Assembly: GCF_001696535.1 (NCBI RefSeq)
Contig: NZ_MBQE01000006.1
Location: 1 to 64,000, forward strand
DNA length: 64,000 bases
Source of the DNA: Stappia indica
GTDB taxonomy: Bacteria; Pseudomonadota; Alphaproteobacteria; Rhizobiales; Stappiaceae
Direction: 5' to 3'
A program made the translations under genes and the position numbers. The notes under the pieces are model-generated. The model was not told the DNA's origin. It saw only the letters and a list, made by a program, of their open reading frames with translations, and searched no databases. Below, in pieces: positions 20,653 through 32,028 of the stretch (its first letter is position 1; the number at the start of each line of letters is the position of its first letter).

Positions 20653-21509
20653 CCGGTTCCCCGTTCCGTTTCGGGACGCTGCTGCAAGGTTTTGCTCACC
20701 ATGCCGGCAGCTTCCTGCGGCAGGCGGTAGTGATATCCGTAGCCCGGGCGAAACCCGATCCGCCGGTAGAGCGCCCGCGCAGCCGCGTTTTCCGCCGTCA
20801 CCTGCAGCCAGGCCAGGCGGCAGCCGCGCGCCGCGCCCTCGGCAAGGCAGCGGGTAACGAGCCGCGCACCGAGCCCCTGCCGGCGGGCATCGGGCCGCAC
20901 CGCCAGGTCGTAGATGCCGAGCATGCCGCGCTCGGCGACCGCCAGCACCACGCCGAGCGGCGCGCCCTCTTCGTCCTCGGCCAGGAAGGTCAGCCGCTTG
21001 ACGGCAACCCGCCCGAGCGCCTCGGCCAGCCGTTGCAGGGCGAGGATCGTCACCGCCTCCTCCCGCGTCCCGCCTATCGTCCCGAAGGCCGTGATGAAGG
21101 TTTCCAGATCGACGGGCCGGATGCCGTCGCTGCCGTCAGCAGCAATGGCCCCGGCCGTCAGGTCGGTCTGCTCGAGCACCCACACATCCGTTTCGCCGGT
21201 GCGCGTCCAGCCCTCCGTGTCGGCGATCTCGACAAGCTCCGGCGGCGTCAGGGGCGTATGCCGCAGATGGAACGGCACGCCGTTGCGGGCGAACAGCACC
21301 TGCATTTCGGCAAGCCGCTGCCGTGCATCCCGGCCGTCGAGCGGATCCATCACGTTGAGGGAGTTCACCCGCCGGGCCGGATTGCCGGGAGACAGCCGCG
21401 CCACCCAGGCCCCGTCGACGACGCTGCGCTCGCTCGGAAAGCCGTTGAGATTGGCTTCCTCGAGCGCCTTCAGCGTCGCGAGATCCAGCGAAGGGGCGTC
21501 GTCCGGCAT
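20649..21509 (-). CDS. GNAT family N-acetyltransferase
   Basis: The 286-residue protein has a C-terminal GNAT domain at about 125-270 with the acetyl-CoA loop RPDARRQGLGARLV (Q/RxxGxG/A) near 217-230 and a typical NAAARALYRRIGF motif. The N-terminal 120 residues form a second, degenerate GNAT-like half (NGFPSERSVVDGAWVARLSPGNPARRVNSLN). The substrate is unknown. It sits 13 bp after argJ and overlaps mutT. I use ATG 21509, because the upstream in-frame start at 21554 would overlap argJ. Confidence 0.88.
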   Translation of the reverse strand: MPDDAPSLDLATLKALEEANLNGFPSERSVVDGAWVARLSPGNPARRVNSLNVMDPLDGRDARQRLAEMQVLFARNGVPFHLRHTPLTPPELVEIADTEGWTRTGETDVWVLEQTDLTAGAIAADGSDGIRPVDLETFITAFGTIGGTREEAVTILALQRLAEALGRVAVKRLTFLAEDEEGAPLGVVLAVAERGMLGIYDLAVRPDARRQGLGARLVTRCLAEGAARGCRLAWLQVTAENAAARALYRRIGFRPGYGYHYRLPQEAAGMVSKTLQQRPETERGTG

Positions 21510-21522
21510 CGGAGGCCGCGCC

Positions 21523-22755
21523 TCAGGACCGGTAGTCGCCGTTGATCGCGACATATTCCTTGGTGAGATCGCAGGTCCAGACGGTGGCCTTGCCCTCGCC
21601 CAGCCCCAGATCGACGCGGATCGCGATCTCCTCCTCGCGCATGGCGGCGGACGCGGCCGCCTCCGAGTAGCTGGGATCGCGCTCGCCGTCGACGGCCACG
21701 CGCACGTCGCCGAACCAGATCGCCAGCCGGTCGCGATCGGCCGGTTCGCCGGCCTTGCCCACTGCCATGACGATACGGCCCCAGTTGGCGTCCTCGCCGG
21801 CGATCGCGGTCTTCACCAGCGGCGAATTGGCGATGGAAAAGCCGATGCGCTTGGCCGAGGCATCGCTTTCCGCGCCCGTCACGGTGACGGAGACGAACTT
21901 GCGTGCGCCCTCGCCGTCCTTGACGATCAGCTGCGCCAGCTCGCGCATCAGCTCGCCGAGCGCCTGGCGGAAACCGGCAAGCCGGGGATCGTCCGCCCGC
22001 TCGACGCGCTCGCCGCCGGCCTTGGCCGTCGCGAACAGCAGCACCGTGTCGGAGGTGGAGGTGTCGCCGTCGATGGTGATGGCGTTGAAGGTCCCGCCGA
22101 CCTGCTCAGACAAGAGCTCCTGCAGGACGGGCGCGGCAATCGGCGCATCGGTGAAGAGGAAGGAGAGCATCGTCGCCATGTCCGGCGCGATCATGCCCGC
22201 GCCCTTGGCGATGCCGTTGAGCGTGACGGTCTGGCCGCCGAGATCGATGGTGCGCGAGGCCGCCTTCGGGAAGGTATCCGTCGTCATGATGGCGCGCGCG
22301 GCGCCCTGCCAGTCGCCGGCTTCGGCCTCGCTGACCAGGGTGTCGACGACGCCGGCGAACTTCTCCGCCGGCAGCGGCTCGCCGATCACGCCGGTGGACG
22401 CGAGGAACACCTCGCCCATGGCGCAGCCGGCAGCTTCCGCCACATAGCGCGCCGAAAGCTCCGTCGCCTCGCGGCCCTTGCGACCGGTGAAGGCGTTGGC
22501 ATTGCCGGAATTGACCAAGAGCGCACGGGCGCGGCCGCCGGCGAGATTGTCGCGGCACCAGTCGACCGCGGCCGACGGGCAGCGCGACTTGGTGAACACG
22601 CCGGCGACATCCGCGCCCTCGTCGAGCAGCACCATCAGGACGTCGGTGCGGCCCTTGTACTTGATCCCGGCCTGCGCCGTTGCGAAGCGCACGCCGGCGA
22701 CGGCTGGCAGCGCCGGATAGGATTTCGGGGCGAGCGGCGAGACGGCCGTGGACAT
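21523..22755 (-). CDS. Bifunctional glutamate N-acetyltransferase/amino-acid acetyltransferase ArgJ
   Basis: ArgJ transfers the acetyl group from N-acetylornithine to glutamate, and often makes N-acetylglutamate from acetyl-CoA, in the cyclic arginine pathway. The 410-residue precursor self-cleaves before the nucleophilic Thr in [14 protein letters not shown]; here it is Thr195, within family range. The [17 protein letters not shown] and [13 protein letters not shown] motifs near 52-90 and the C-terminal [11 protein letters not shown] are typical. It is the first gene of the argJ-GNAT-mutT run. Confidence 0.96.
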   Translation of the reverse strand: MSTAVSPLAPKSYPALPAVAGVRFATAQAGIKYKGRTDVLMVLLDEGADVAGVFTKSRCPSAAVDWCRDNLAGGRARALLVNSGNANAFTGRKGREATELSARYVAEAAGCAMGEVFLASTGVIGEPLPAEKFAGVVDTLVSEAEAGDWQGAARAIMTTDTFPKAASRTIDLGGQTVTLNGIAKGAGMIAPDMATMLSFLFTDAPIAAPVLQELLSEQVGGTFNAITIDGDTSTSDTVLLFATAKAGGERVERADDPRLAGFRQALGELMRELAQLIVKDGEGARKFVSVTVTGAESDASAKRIGFSIANSPLVKTAIAGEDANWGRIVMAVGKAGEPADRDRLAIWFGDVRVAVDGERDPSYSEAAASAAMREEEIAIRVDLGLGEGKATVWTCDLTKEYVAINGDYRS

Positions 22756-22828
22756 CGGTCACTCCCTTGAAAAGCGGGCCGGAAAGACTGCCGCGAGCCT
22801 TGCCCCATCGCTACCGCTCGCGCAAGTC

Positions 22829-23119
22829 CTATCCTGCCGCGGGCCCGCGAACCGGGTGCAGGAAGGCGGAAAACCGCCGGTGCAGGAAGGGGATGAGACC
22901 CCAGACCATGGTCACGACCACGATCGGCACGATCACCAGCGTCTGCTGCCAGAACGTCCAGCCGCGGGTCAGCGGCGCGACGAGATAAAGCAGCGCGGTC
23001 ACCAGCGGATAGACCCCGGCGAACACCAGCATCGCGAAACGCGGCCGCGACAGGATGCGCGGGCCCGGCGCGGCGGCAGGGACATCGGAAGCAAGAGCGG
23101 AAGCAGCACGGGCGGACAT
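22829..23119 (-). CDS. Small two-helix membrane protein of unknown function
   Basis: The 96-residue protein has a short soluble N-terminus and two hydrophobic helices (about 28-50 and 58-78), joined by APLTRGWTFWQQ. The pattern resembles the C-terminal membrane tail found on some antibiotic-biosynthesis-monooxygenase-like proteins, but that domain is absent. It is divergent from a TetR gene with two palindromic operators between them, so it is probably that regulator's target. The promoter-side operators and coding-like composition support a real gene. Confidence 0.7.
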   Translation of the reverse strand: MSARAASALASDVPAAAPGPRILSRPRFAMLVFAGVYPLVTALLYLVAPLTRGWTFWQQTLVIVPIVVVTMVWGLIPFLHRRFSAFLHPVRGPAAG

Positions 23120-23235
23120 GGATGTGTCTCCTCGTTCGCGGGCCGGCGGAAGTCCCCGGCGGCGAGAGCATGTCAGGTCGCAGCCCCCTTCCCGGAAAGA
23201 CGCGACCCGAAAGCGTGATTTTCGGCCTCAATATA

Positions 23236-23285
23236 CGAAACGGGCCGTTTCGTTTCGCATTATCTAAACGGGCCGTTTCGTTTAG
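23236..23285. promoter_or_regulatory. Paired TetR-type operators
   Basis: Two copies of AAACGGGCCGTTTCGTTT lie 28 bp apart centre to centre. The first is the 17-bp inverted repeat CGAAACGG-G-CCGTTTCG at 23236-23252. The second has AAACGG-G-CCGTTT at 23266-23278 nested in CTAAACG...CGTTTAG (23264-23285). They sit between the small membrane protein gene and the TetR gene and probably control both. Confidence 0.75.
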
Positions 23286-23391
23286 TCAAGCCCTGTGCTA
23301 AGGCTGAACGCAACAAGGAAGCCGCATGGCACGGGCCTCGCGAGAGCATGTGCCGAAGGCGGCAGCAAACCTGGACCTTCGAGGAAACGCG

Positions 23392-24042
23392 ATGCGGGAC
23401 GACGACACCACGGAAGACGGCGCGGGAGATGCCGCGGCCGCAGCGCCCCTCGCCCGCCCCTCGACCGGGGCGCGGCGTAATCCGGCAAGCGCCGACGCGA
23501 TCCGCCAGGCCGCGGCCGACATTCTCGCCGAAGACGGCTATGCGCGCTTTTCCATCGAGGCAGTCGCCCGCCGGGCGCGGGCCGGCAAGCCGACGATCTA
23601 TCGCTGGTGGCCGAGCAAGGCGGCCCTGCTGCTCGACGTCTATCACCGCCAGAAGCACGGCGTCGTCACGCCCGATACGGGTGATCTGGTGGAAGATCTG
23701 ACCGCCTTCCTCGACTCGCTCTTCCGTCACTGGCGCGACACGCCGACGGGTCCGGTGTTCCGTTCGGTCATTGCCGAGGCCCAGAGCGATGAGAGCGCTG
23801 CGGAAGCGCTCGGCGCCTATATGGAAGAGCGCTTCGCCCAGTCGGCGCAGATGGTCGAGCGGGCCCTCCGGCGCGGCGAGATCGCGGCCCATGTCGACCC
23901 GCGCCTCGCCATCGAGCTGGTGGTCAGCTTCGCCTGGTGCCGACTGCTGACCGGGCGGCTGGATATGGAAACGGCCGCCGTGAGGGCGGCCGTCTGCCTG
24001 TTCGTGGAAGGTTGGCGCGCGGCACCGGCAAGGCCGGCCTGA
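23392..24042 (+). CDS. TetR/AcrR family transcriptional regulator
   Basis: The 216-residue protein has a TetR DNA-binding domain at about residues 36-82 (ILAEDGYARFSIEAVARRA, KPTIYRWWPSKAALLLDVY), with a disordered N-terminal extension. The ligand domain is alpha-helical with no recognisable specificity. I use ATG 23392 because GAGGA lies 7 bases upstream. An upstream in-frame ATG at 23326 would add 22 residues with no such site. It is divergent from the two-helix membrane protein and likely represses it and itself through the paired operators. Confidence 0.9.
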   Translation: MRDDDTTEDGAGDAAAAAPLARPSTGARRNPASADAIRQAAADILAEDGYARFSIEAVARRARAGKPTIYRWWPSKAALLLDVYHRQKHGVVTPDTGDLVEDLTAFLDSLFRHWRDTPTGPVFRSVIAEAQSDESAAEALGAYMEERFAQSAQMVERALRRGEIAAHVDPRLAIELVVSFAWCRLLTGRLDMETAAVRAAVCLFVEGWRAAPARPA

Positions 24043-24055
24043 CGCCAGATCCGGC

Positions 24056-24961
24056 TTACTCGGCCTTCGGCGCCTCGGCCGGGGTCTCGCCGCCTTCTGC
24101 CGGAGCGGCACCGGCATCCGCCGGGGCTTCCTCGGCCATCACCTCGATGGTGGTCTTGGCCTTCAGATCCGCCAGCACCTCGGCATAGCGGGCGCGCAGC
24201 AGCTGCTGGCGCAGCTGATCGCGCACATCGGCCAGCGCCGGCGCCGGCTGCTTGCGGGCCTCCTCGACCTTGATCACGTGCCAGCCGAACTGGGTCTCCA
24301 CCGGCTCCTTGGTATAGGCGCCGACTTCCAGCGCGAAGGCCGCGTCCTCGAATTCCTTGACCATGCGGCCGCGGGTGAAATAGCCGAGGTCGCCGCCATT
24401 GGGGCCGGACGGACCGGTCGACTTCTCCTTGGCGACTTCCGCGAAGTCGGCGCCGCCGTCGAGCTCGGCGATCACCGCGTCGGCCTCTTCCTTGGTCTTC
24501 ACCAGGATGTGGCGGGCCTTGCGCTCGTCCTCGCCCTCGAAGTTGGCGAATTCCTTGTCATAGGCTTCCTGGATCGCCTCGTCGGTGATCTTGCCCTCGA
24601 TCTCGCGGGCGAGATAGGCGTTGCGCAGCGCGCGCATGGTCAGGAACTCGACCTGGCGCTTGAACGCCTCCTCGTCCTGGATGCCGGCTTCGCGCGCCGC
24701 ATTGGCCAGGACGTTCATGTCGACGACCACGTCGGTGAGGATCTTGCGCCACTGGGTCGGCGGCACCTGGGAGAGCTGATCCGCGAAGTCCTGCGAGGCG
24801 AAGGCAATATCCGCCTCGGTCACCTCGGTATCGCCGACCTTGGCTACGACGTCGCCCGGCTCTTGCGCCAGCGCGCCGGAGGCCAGTCCACCAGTCAGGC
24901 CGCCGGCCAGAAGCGCGGCGAGCGCGGTGCGGCGCGCCGTTGCGGCAAAAAAGCGTGTCAT
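24056..24961 (-). CDS. Periplasmic parvulin-type peptidyl-prolyl isomerase
   Basis: The 301-residue protein has a signal peptide (about 1-33, ending SGALAQ) and a SurA/PpiC-like chaperone region followed by one parvulin domain at about 140-240 (ARHILVKTKEEAD, FAEVAKEKSTGPSGPNGGDLGYF, FGWHVIKVEE). It should help outer-membrane and secreted proteins fold in the periplasm. I use ATG 24961, which has AGGGA upstream. In-frame ATG 24979 and TTG 24994 would only lengthen the signal peptide. It is divergent from secA, a functional neighbour often seen in Rhizobiales. Confidence 0.92.
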   Translation of the reverse strand: MTRFFAATARRTALAALLAGGLTGGLASGALAQEPGDVVAKVGDTEVTEADIAFASQDFADQLSQVPPTQWRKILTDVVVDMNVLANAAREAGIQDEEAFKRQVEFLTMRALRNAYLAREIEGKITDEAIQEAYDKEFANFEGEDERKARHILVKTKEEADAVIAELDGGADFAEVAKEKSTGPSGPNGGDLGYFTRGRMVKEFEDAAFALEVGAYTKEPVETQFGWHVIKVEEARKQPAPALADVRDQLRQQLLRARYAEVLADLKAKTTIEVMAEEAPADAGAAPAEGGETPAEAPKAE

Positions 24962-25061
24962 GCTCTGTTTCCCTGTCATCTTGTGTTTCGGCAACCGCCT
25001 CTACGGCAGTCCGCCTGTCGCCGGTTACCTGTGCGCCCGCCGGCAAGCGGTTTGCGCGACG

Positions 25062-25089
25062 TTGACAACCTCCGGACCCCCTCTTATCT
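25062..25089 (+). promoter_or_regulatory. Likely housekeeping promoter of secA
   Basis: A consensus TTGACA at 25062-25067 is followed after 16 bp by TTATCT at 25084-25089. Transcription would begin near 25096, giving a leader of about 165 bases before the secA start. Confidence 0.65.
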
Positions 25090-25175
25090 GTCGAGCGTCC
25101 CCCTTGGAAGGGCCGGACGCTCCCAGTCGAGCGTGCGTTCGTCTCGCCGCAATGCGGCGGTTGTGAGGCCTGCGC

Positions 25176-25250
25176 ATGTCCGTACCGTCAATCCGATACC
25201 CGGGTTGCTGCCAGGACAGGATGCCCCGGCGCGGCCTGACCAAACGATAA
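25176..25250 (+). promoter_or_regulatory. Possible 24-codon leader ORF upstream of secA
   Basis: An ATG at 25176 with GTGAGG about 7 bases upstream opens a 24-codon frame that ends at TAA 25248-25250. The secA Shine-Dalgarno (AAGGA, 25249-25253) overlaps this stop and the secA ATG follows 10 bases later. The peptide contains YPGCC and a basic end ([10 protein letters not shown]). It may be chance, as it has no signal or membrane segment and no known arrest motif. Confidence 0.25.
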
Positions 25251-25260
25251 GGACCGCCAC

Positions 25261-28038
<2,778 letters not shown>

Positions 28039-28073
28039 GGAACTCTGGGCAGGGAACCGGGTGTGAACGCAAG

Positions 28074-28103
28074 AACGGCGGGCTCCTCGGCCCGCCGTTT
28101 TTT
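28074..28103 (+). terminator. Terminator of secA
   Basis: A 10-bp stem (AACGGCGGGC with GCCCGCCGTT) around TCCTCG, followed by TTTT. It lies 36 bp past the secA stop and upstream of the cyclase start, so the cyclase is a separate transcript or depends on readthrough. Confidence 0.85.
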
Positions 28104-28134
28104 GTGGCCAGAAGCCCATCCTGGAGGTGAGGCG

Positions 28135-29319
28135 TTGAAAACCAATCCGACGCTTGAGGCGATCGAGGACTGGCTGATCCGCGAGGCGCTCGGCCAGCCT
28201 GACATCGGCGAGATGTTCTCCGGCTTTTGCGAACGCCTCGTCCACGCCGGCATGCCGGTCGAGCGCGCCATGCTCACCTGGGCGACCCTGCATCCGCTGG
28301 TCGAGGCCGAATCCGTCTTCTGGCTCACCGGTCAGGAAGCGCGGCTTTCGCAGTATCGTCACGACGACGAAGAGACCGACGACTGGCTGCGCAGCCCGAT
28401 CCGCGCGGTGCTGGAAGGGCGCGAGACGCGCCTGCGCCGAAATCTTGCCGGCGCCAATGCCGCCACCGACGACTTCCCGATCCTGACGACGCTGAAGGCG
28501 GAGGGCTTCACCGACTATCTCGTGCTGTCGACACCGTTCGACCTGCCGACCTCGAAGGACTTCGGCCCCTCCGGCATGATCGTCACCTGGGCGACCCGCA
28601 CGGAAGGCGGCTTTTCCGACGAGGCGGTGGAAGGGCTCGACTACCTGCAGATCCGCCTGGCGCTGGCCTGCCGGGCGACCATCCAGTCGCGGATCGCCCG
28701 CACCCTGGCCGAGACCTATCTCGGCGCGCGCGCCGGATCGCGGGTGCTGTCCGGCCTGATCCGCCATGGCGACGGCGAGCGCCTCGACGCAGTGATCTTC
28801 TATTCGGACCTGCGCGGCTCGACCGCCCTTGCCGACCGGCTGGCGCCGGACGTCTACATGACCCATCTCAACGCCTATTTCGACGCGACGGCGCGCACGG
28901 TGATGGCCCATGGCGGCGAGGTGCTGGACTTCATCGGCGACGCGGTTCTTGCCGTCTTTCCCATCGAGGCCGGCGGCTTCGATGCTGCCGCGACCCGCGC
29001 CCTGCAGGCCGCCGATGCGGTCCTCGCCCGGCTGGAGCAGGCGCAGGCAGCGACCGAGCACCCGCTTCTGTGCGGCATTGCGCTGTCTTCCGGCGACGTG
29101 ATGTTCGGCAATATCGGCATTCCCGAGCGGCTGACCTTTTCGGTCATCGGCCGCACGGTAAACGCTGCCGCGCGCATCGAGGCGATGACCAAGACGCTGG
29201 GGCGGCCGCTGCTGGTGACCGCGGACATCGCCGCCCGCGCTCCGCAGGCCTTCGCTCCGCTCGGCCGCTTCCGGCTCGCCGGCTTCGGCGAGGAGGTGGA
29301 GCTGCACGCGCCGGTGTGA
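28135..29319 (+). CDS. Class III adenylate/guanylate cyclase with a unique N-terminal domain
   Basis: The 394-residue protein has a C-terminal class III cyclase domain at about 215-385, with metal-binding Asp motifs FYSDLRGSTALADRL and GEVLDFIGDAVLAVFP, then RLTFSVIGRTVNAAARIE. It should make cAMP or cGMP from the nucleoside triphosphate. The N-terminal 200 residues (FCERLVHAGMPVERAMLTWATLHP) form a soluble sensor-like region I cannot name. I start it at TTG 28135, because GGAGG lies 7 bases upstream and the secA terminator lies inside the longer frame that opens at 28063. The gene is downstream of secA. Confidence 0.85.
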   Translation: MKTNPTLEAIEDWLIREALGQPDIGEMFSGFCERLVHAGMPVERAMLTWATLHPLVEAESVFWLTGQEARLSQYRHDDEETDDWLRSPIRAVLEGRETRLRRNLAGANAATDDFPILTTLKAEGFTDYLVLSTPFDLPTSKDFGPSGMIVTWATRTEGGFSDEAVEGLDYLQIRLALACRATIQSRIARTLAETYLGARAGSRVLSGLIRHGDGERLDAVIFYSDLRGSTALADRLAPDVYMTHLNAYFDATARTVMAHGGEVLDFIGDAVLAVFPIEAGGFDAAATRALQAADAVLARLEQAQAATEHPLLCGIALSSGDVMFGNIGIPERLTFSVIGRTVNAAARIEAMTKTLGRPLLVTADIAARAPQAFAPLGRFRLAGFGEEVELHAPV

Positions 29320-29339
29320 GAGGGCGCGTCGCATGACGA

Positions 29340-29376
29340 AAAAGGGCGCCGGACCTTTCGGCCACGGCGCCCTTTT
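29340..29376. terminator. Bidirectional terminator between cyclase and L,D-transpeptidase
   Basis: A 12-bp stem (AAAAGGGCGCCG with CGGCGCCCTTTT) between the two convergent genes. A-rich and T-rich ends serve both strands. Confidence 0.85.
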
Positions 29377-29418
29377 GAAGATCATTTCGCAAAGATCGAT
29401 GCGGCCGGCGAACCGGTC

Positions 29419-30042
29419 TTACATCACCGTGACCTGTGCCCCGACGGACACCCGCTCGTAGAGATCCTCGACATCCTCGTTGAGCATGCGGATGCAGCCC
29501 GACGACACGGCCCGGCCGATCGACCAATCCTCATTGGTGCCGTGGATCCGGTACTCGGTCGCCCCGAGATAAAGCGCGCGCGCGCCCATCGGGTTCTTCG
29601 GCCCGCCGGGCATGAAGGCCGGCAGCTTGCGGCCGTTCTTGCGCTCGCGGACGATCATTTCCGCCGGCGGCGTCCAGCCCGGCCACTTGGCCTTGCGCGT
29701 CACCTTTTCGGTGCCCGACCAGGAAAAGCCCTCGCGCCCGACGCCGATGCCGTAGCGCACCGCCTTGCCGCCCGGCAGCACGTAGTAGAGATAGCGGTCG
29801 TCCGTATCAATGATCACCGAGCCCGGCTTCTTGTCGGTGCGGTAGCGCACCTCGGTGCGCTTGTACTTCTCGCGCACGATCTTGCCGGCGGCCTCCGGCG
29901 TGATCCGGTAGGTCTGCCAGCTCCGGCTCACCGGATCGTAGTAGCGCTCCGTCTGCGCCTTGGCCGGGGCACCGCCCGCCACTGCCGCCGCCAGAACCAG
30001 CCCGGCCAGTCCCGCGAAAACCCGCCCAGAAAAGATCCGCAT
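29419..30042 (-). CDS. L,D-transpeptidase (YkuD domain)
   Basis: The 207-residue protein has a signal peptide (about 1-30, ending AKAQ) and a YkuD domain at about 75-205. The catalytic signature is HGTNEDWSIGRAVSSGCIRM, with His168 and Cys183. It makes 3-3 cross-links or attaches proteins to peptidoglycan in the periplasm. Rhizobiales carry many paralogues, and the exact role here is unknown. The start is fixed by MRIFSGRVF with a normal signal peptide. Convergent with the cyclase. Confidence 0.93.
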   Translation of the reverse strand: MRIFSGRVFAGLAGLVLAAAVAGGAPAKAQTERYYDPVSRSWQTYRITPEAAGKIVREKYKRTEVRYRTDKKPGSVIIDTDDRYLYYVLPGGKAVRYGIGVGREGFSWSGTEKVTRKAKWPGWTPPAEMIVRERKNGRKLPAFMPGGPKNPMGARALYLGATEYRIHGTNEDWSIGRAVSSGCIRMLNEDVEDLYERVSVGAQVTVM

Positions 30043-30118
30043 GTCGCCTCCCCATGCCGGCAGGACCGCGCCATCCGCGCTGCCGGCTGATTCGAACCGC
30101 GGTGAATTTACACGCCCC

Positions 30119-31048
30119 TCAGGCGCCGCGCTTCTGCTCATTGGCCAGCAGGGCAAGGACGTCGGCGCGATGTGGCAGGGGGGCAACAGCGCCGAACCCG
30201 CACACCGCGAGCGCTGCCGCCGCATTGGCGTGGCGCGCCGCCGCCAGCCCGTCGCCGCCGGCGAGGAACTCGGCGAGGAACGCCCCGTCGAACGCATCGC
30301 CCGCGCCGGTCGCATCCACCGCCTCGACCGCGTGCGGGGCGATCGTCTCGGTCCCTTCGGGACCTGCATAGAGCACGCCCTTGTCGCCGAGCGTCAGCGC
30401 CACCCGCGCGGCGCCCTTCGCCCGGTAGTGGTCGGCGATCTCCTGCGGGCTCTCCAGCCCCGTCAGCTTGCGCGCATCGTCGAGGCCGGGCAGCAGGATG
30501 TCGGCCATCGCCGCTGTCGCCTCGACCACCGCCCGTGCCCGCGCCAGCGGCCACAGCGCCAGCCGCAGGTTGGTGTCGTAGGAGATCAGCCCGCCCGTCG
30601 CCTTCACTTCCTCGATGGCCGCGAACACCGTGTCGCAGGCACTCGCCGAGATCGCCTGGCTGATCGCCGAGATGTGCAGGATCCTGGCCTTGCGCAGCAG
30701 CTCGAGCGGCAGGTCGACCGGGCGCATCAGGCTCGCTGCCGAGCCGGTCCGGCGATAGGAGAACATGTGCCCCGACGGCCCGTGCGTGACGAAATAGATG
30801 CCCGTCGGCGCCTGCTCCATCCGCAGCACGCCGGCGGTGTCGACGCCCTCGCCCCGCCACAGCCCGTCGAACAGGTCGCCGAACACGTCGCGCCCCGTCG
30901 CGCTGACATAGCCGACGCGCGCCCCCTGCCGGGCCGCGGCAATCGCCGCATTCGACGTGTCGCCGCCGAAGCCTTGCACATAGGGGCCGCCCGGCGCCGT
31001 CTGGTTGAACTCGATCATCGGCTCGCCGAGGCAAAGAAGCTCGCTCAC
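30119..31048 (-). CDS. PfkB-family sugar kinase, probable 2-dehydro-3-deoxygluconokinase
   Basis: The 309-residue ribokinase-family protein starts with GTG (MSELLCLGEPMIEFNQT) and has the N-terminal GGDTSNAAIAAARQGARVGYVS signature and the C-terminal ATP/anion-hole motif DATGAGDAFDGAF with catalytic Asp near 254. The N-terminal LGEPMIEFN and GGDTSN resemble KdgK, which phosphorylates 2-keto-3-deoxygluconate in the Entner-Doudoroff side path. No pathway genes are nearby, so the substrate is inferred. A LacI-like operator lies just upstream. Confidence 0.85.
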   Translation of the reverse strand: MSELLCLGEPMIEFNQTAPGGPYVQGFGGDTSNAAIAAARQGARVGYVSATGRDVFGDLFDGLWRGEGVDTAGVLRMEQAPTGIYFVTHGPSGHMFSYRRTGSAASLMRPVDLPLELLRKARILHISAISQAISASACDTVFAAIEEVKATGGLISYDTNLRLALWPLARARAVVEATAAMADILLPGLDDARKLTGLESPQEIADHYRAKGAARVALTLGDKGVLYAGPEGTETIAPHAVEAVDATGAGDAFDGAFLAEFLAGGDGLAAARHANAAAALAVCGFGAVAPLPHRADVLALLANEQKRGA

Positions 31049-31066
31049 TCTGGTGCGCTCCCGTCA

Positions 31067-31081
31067 TTTAAATCGATTAAA
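31067..31081. promoter_or_regulatory. Candidate LacI-type operator upstream of the sugar kinase
   Basis: TTTAAATCGATTAAA has an AATCGATT palindromic core with a central CG, as in many LacI-family operators. It lies 19 bp upstream of the kinase GTG and in an AT-rich patch. No LacI gene is in the window. Confidence 0.35.
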
Positions 31082-31214
31082 GTCCATGCGACGCGACCCC
31101 GCGCCTGTCAAGTCCGCGCGGGCCACGGCGGCACCCGCCCAGCGCACCTCCCCTCTCGCATCCTCAGGCTGTGCATGCGAAAAGAGGCGAAAGACCATCA
31201 GCGGAGCAACGCCC

Positions 31215-31997
31215 ATGTCCGAATTGCCGCCCTCGATCCTGCCCGTCACCGCCAGCGGCCCGGACAGCCCGGAGCCGGTGGTGCTGCTGCACGGGTTCGG
31301 CGGCGACGCGCGCGGTTTCGCAACGCTGCAGGGAGAGCTGTCGCGCAGCCGCCGCACGCTGGCCTTCGACCTGCCCGGCCACGGCCGCGCGCTCGGCTGG
31401 CCGAAGATCGGCGGCGCCGTCGTCGCCTCGCGCGCCGTGCTCGGCTCGCTGGAGGCGCTGGGGCTGACCCGCGTCCATCTCGTCGGCCATTCCATGGGCG
31501 GGGCGGCCGCCGCCCTCGTCGCACTGAAGGCGCCGGAGCGGGTGGCAAGCCTGACGCTGCTCGGTCCCGGCGGCTTCGGGCGCGAGATCAACTCGACCCT
31601 GCTGCGCCGCTATGCGGCGGCGCGCGAGGCGGTCGAGCTGGAGCTTCTGCTGGAACAGTTCTTCGGCCTCGGCTTCGACCTGCCGCGCCTCGTCGTCCGC
31701 CAGGCGGTGGAAACGCGCGCCCGTCCCGGCGTCTGCGAGACCCTGGGCGAGATTGTCGAGACCCTGCTCGACGGCAAGGACCAGAAGACCCTGCCGATTG
31801 CCGAGATCGCGGCGCTCGGCCCCCCGGTGCGGCTGATCTGGGGTGCCCAGGACCGCGTCCTGCCGGCCACCCACGCCCGCGGCCTGCCCGGCGACATCGC
31901 CGTCCAGGTGTTCGACGGTGTCGGCCACATGCCGCATCTGGAGATCCCGCAGCAGGTCGCGCGCGCCATCCGCGCCCAGACCGGCGACAGCGCCTGA
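31215..31997 (+). CDS. Alpha/beta hydrolase
   Basis: The 260-residue protein has the hydrolase fold motifs: VVLLHGFGGDARGF (oxyanion loop), VHLVGHSMGGAAAALVAL (nucleophile Ser near 94), WGAQDRVLPA (Asp near 215) and GVGHMPHLE (His near 241). The core resembles the lipase/acetoin-dehydrogenase-E2-like hydrolases, but no substrate can be assigned. The ATG follows GGAG by 9 bases. It is divergent from the sugar kinase, so the candidate operator between them may serve it too. Confidence 0.88.
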   Translation: MSELPPSILPVTASGPDSPEPVVLLHGFGGDARGFATLQGELSRSRRTLAFDLPGHGRALGWPKIGGAVVASRAVLGSLEALGLTRVHLVGHSMGGAAAALVALKAPERVASLTLLGPGGFGREINSTLLRRYAAAREAVELELLLEQFFGLGFDLPRLVVRQAVETRARPGVCETLGEIVETLLDGKDQKTLPIAEIAALGPPVRLIWGAQDRVLPATHARGLPGDIAVQVFDGVGHMPHLEIPQQVARAIRAQTGDSA

Positions 31998-32028
31998 CAC
32001 CCGCAAACGCCTGAGGCTTAAAACGCAA

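Noticed and set aside
30056-30087. Hairpin GCCGGCAG...CTGCCGGC as a terminator of the sugar kinase gene
   Set aside because: The 16-base loop is large and there is no T-run in the needed direction. It may still weaken readthrough, but I did not call it.
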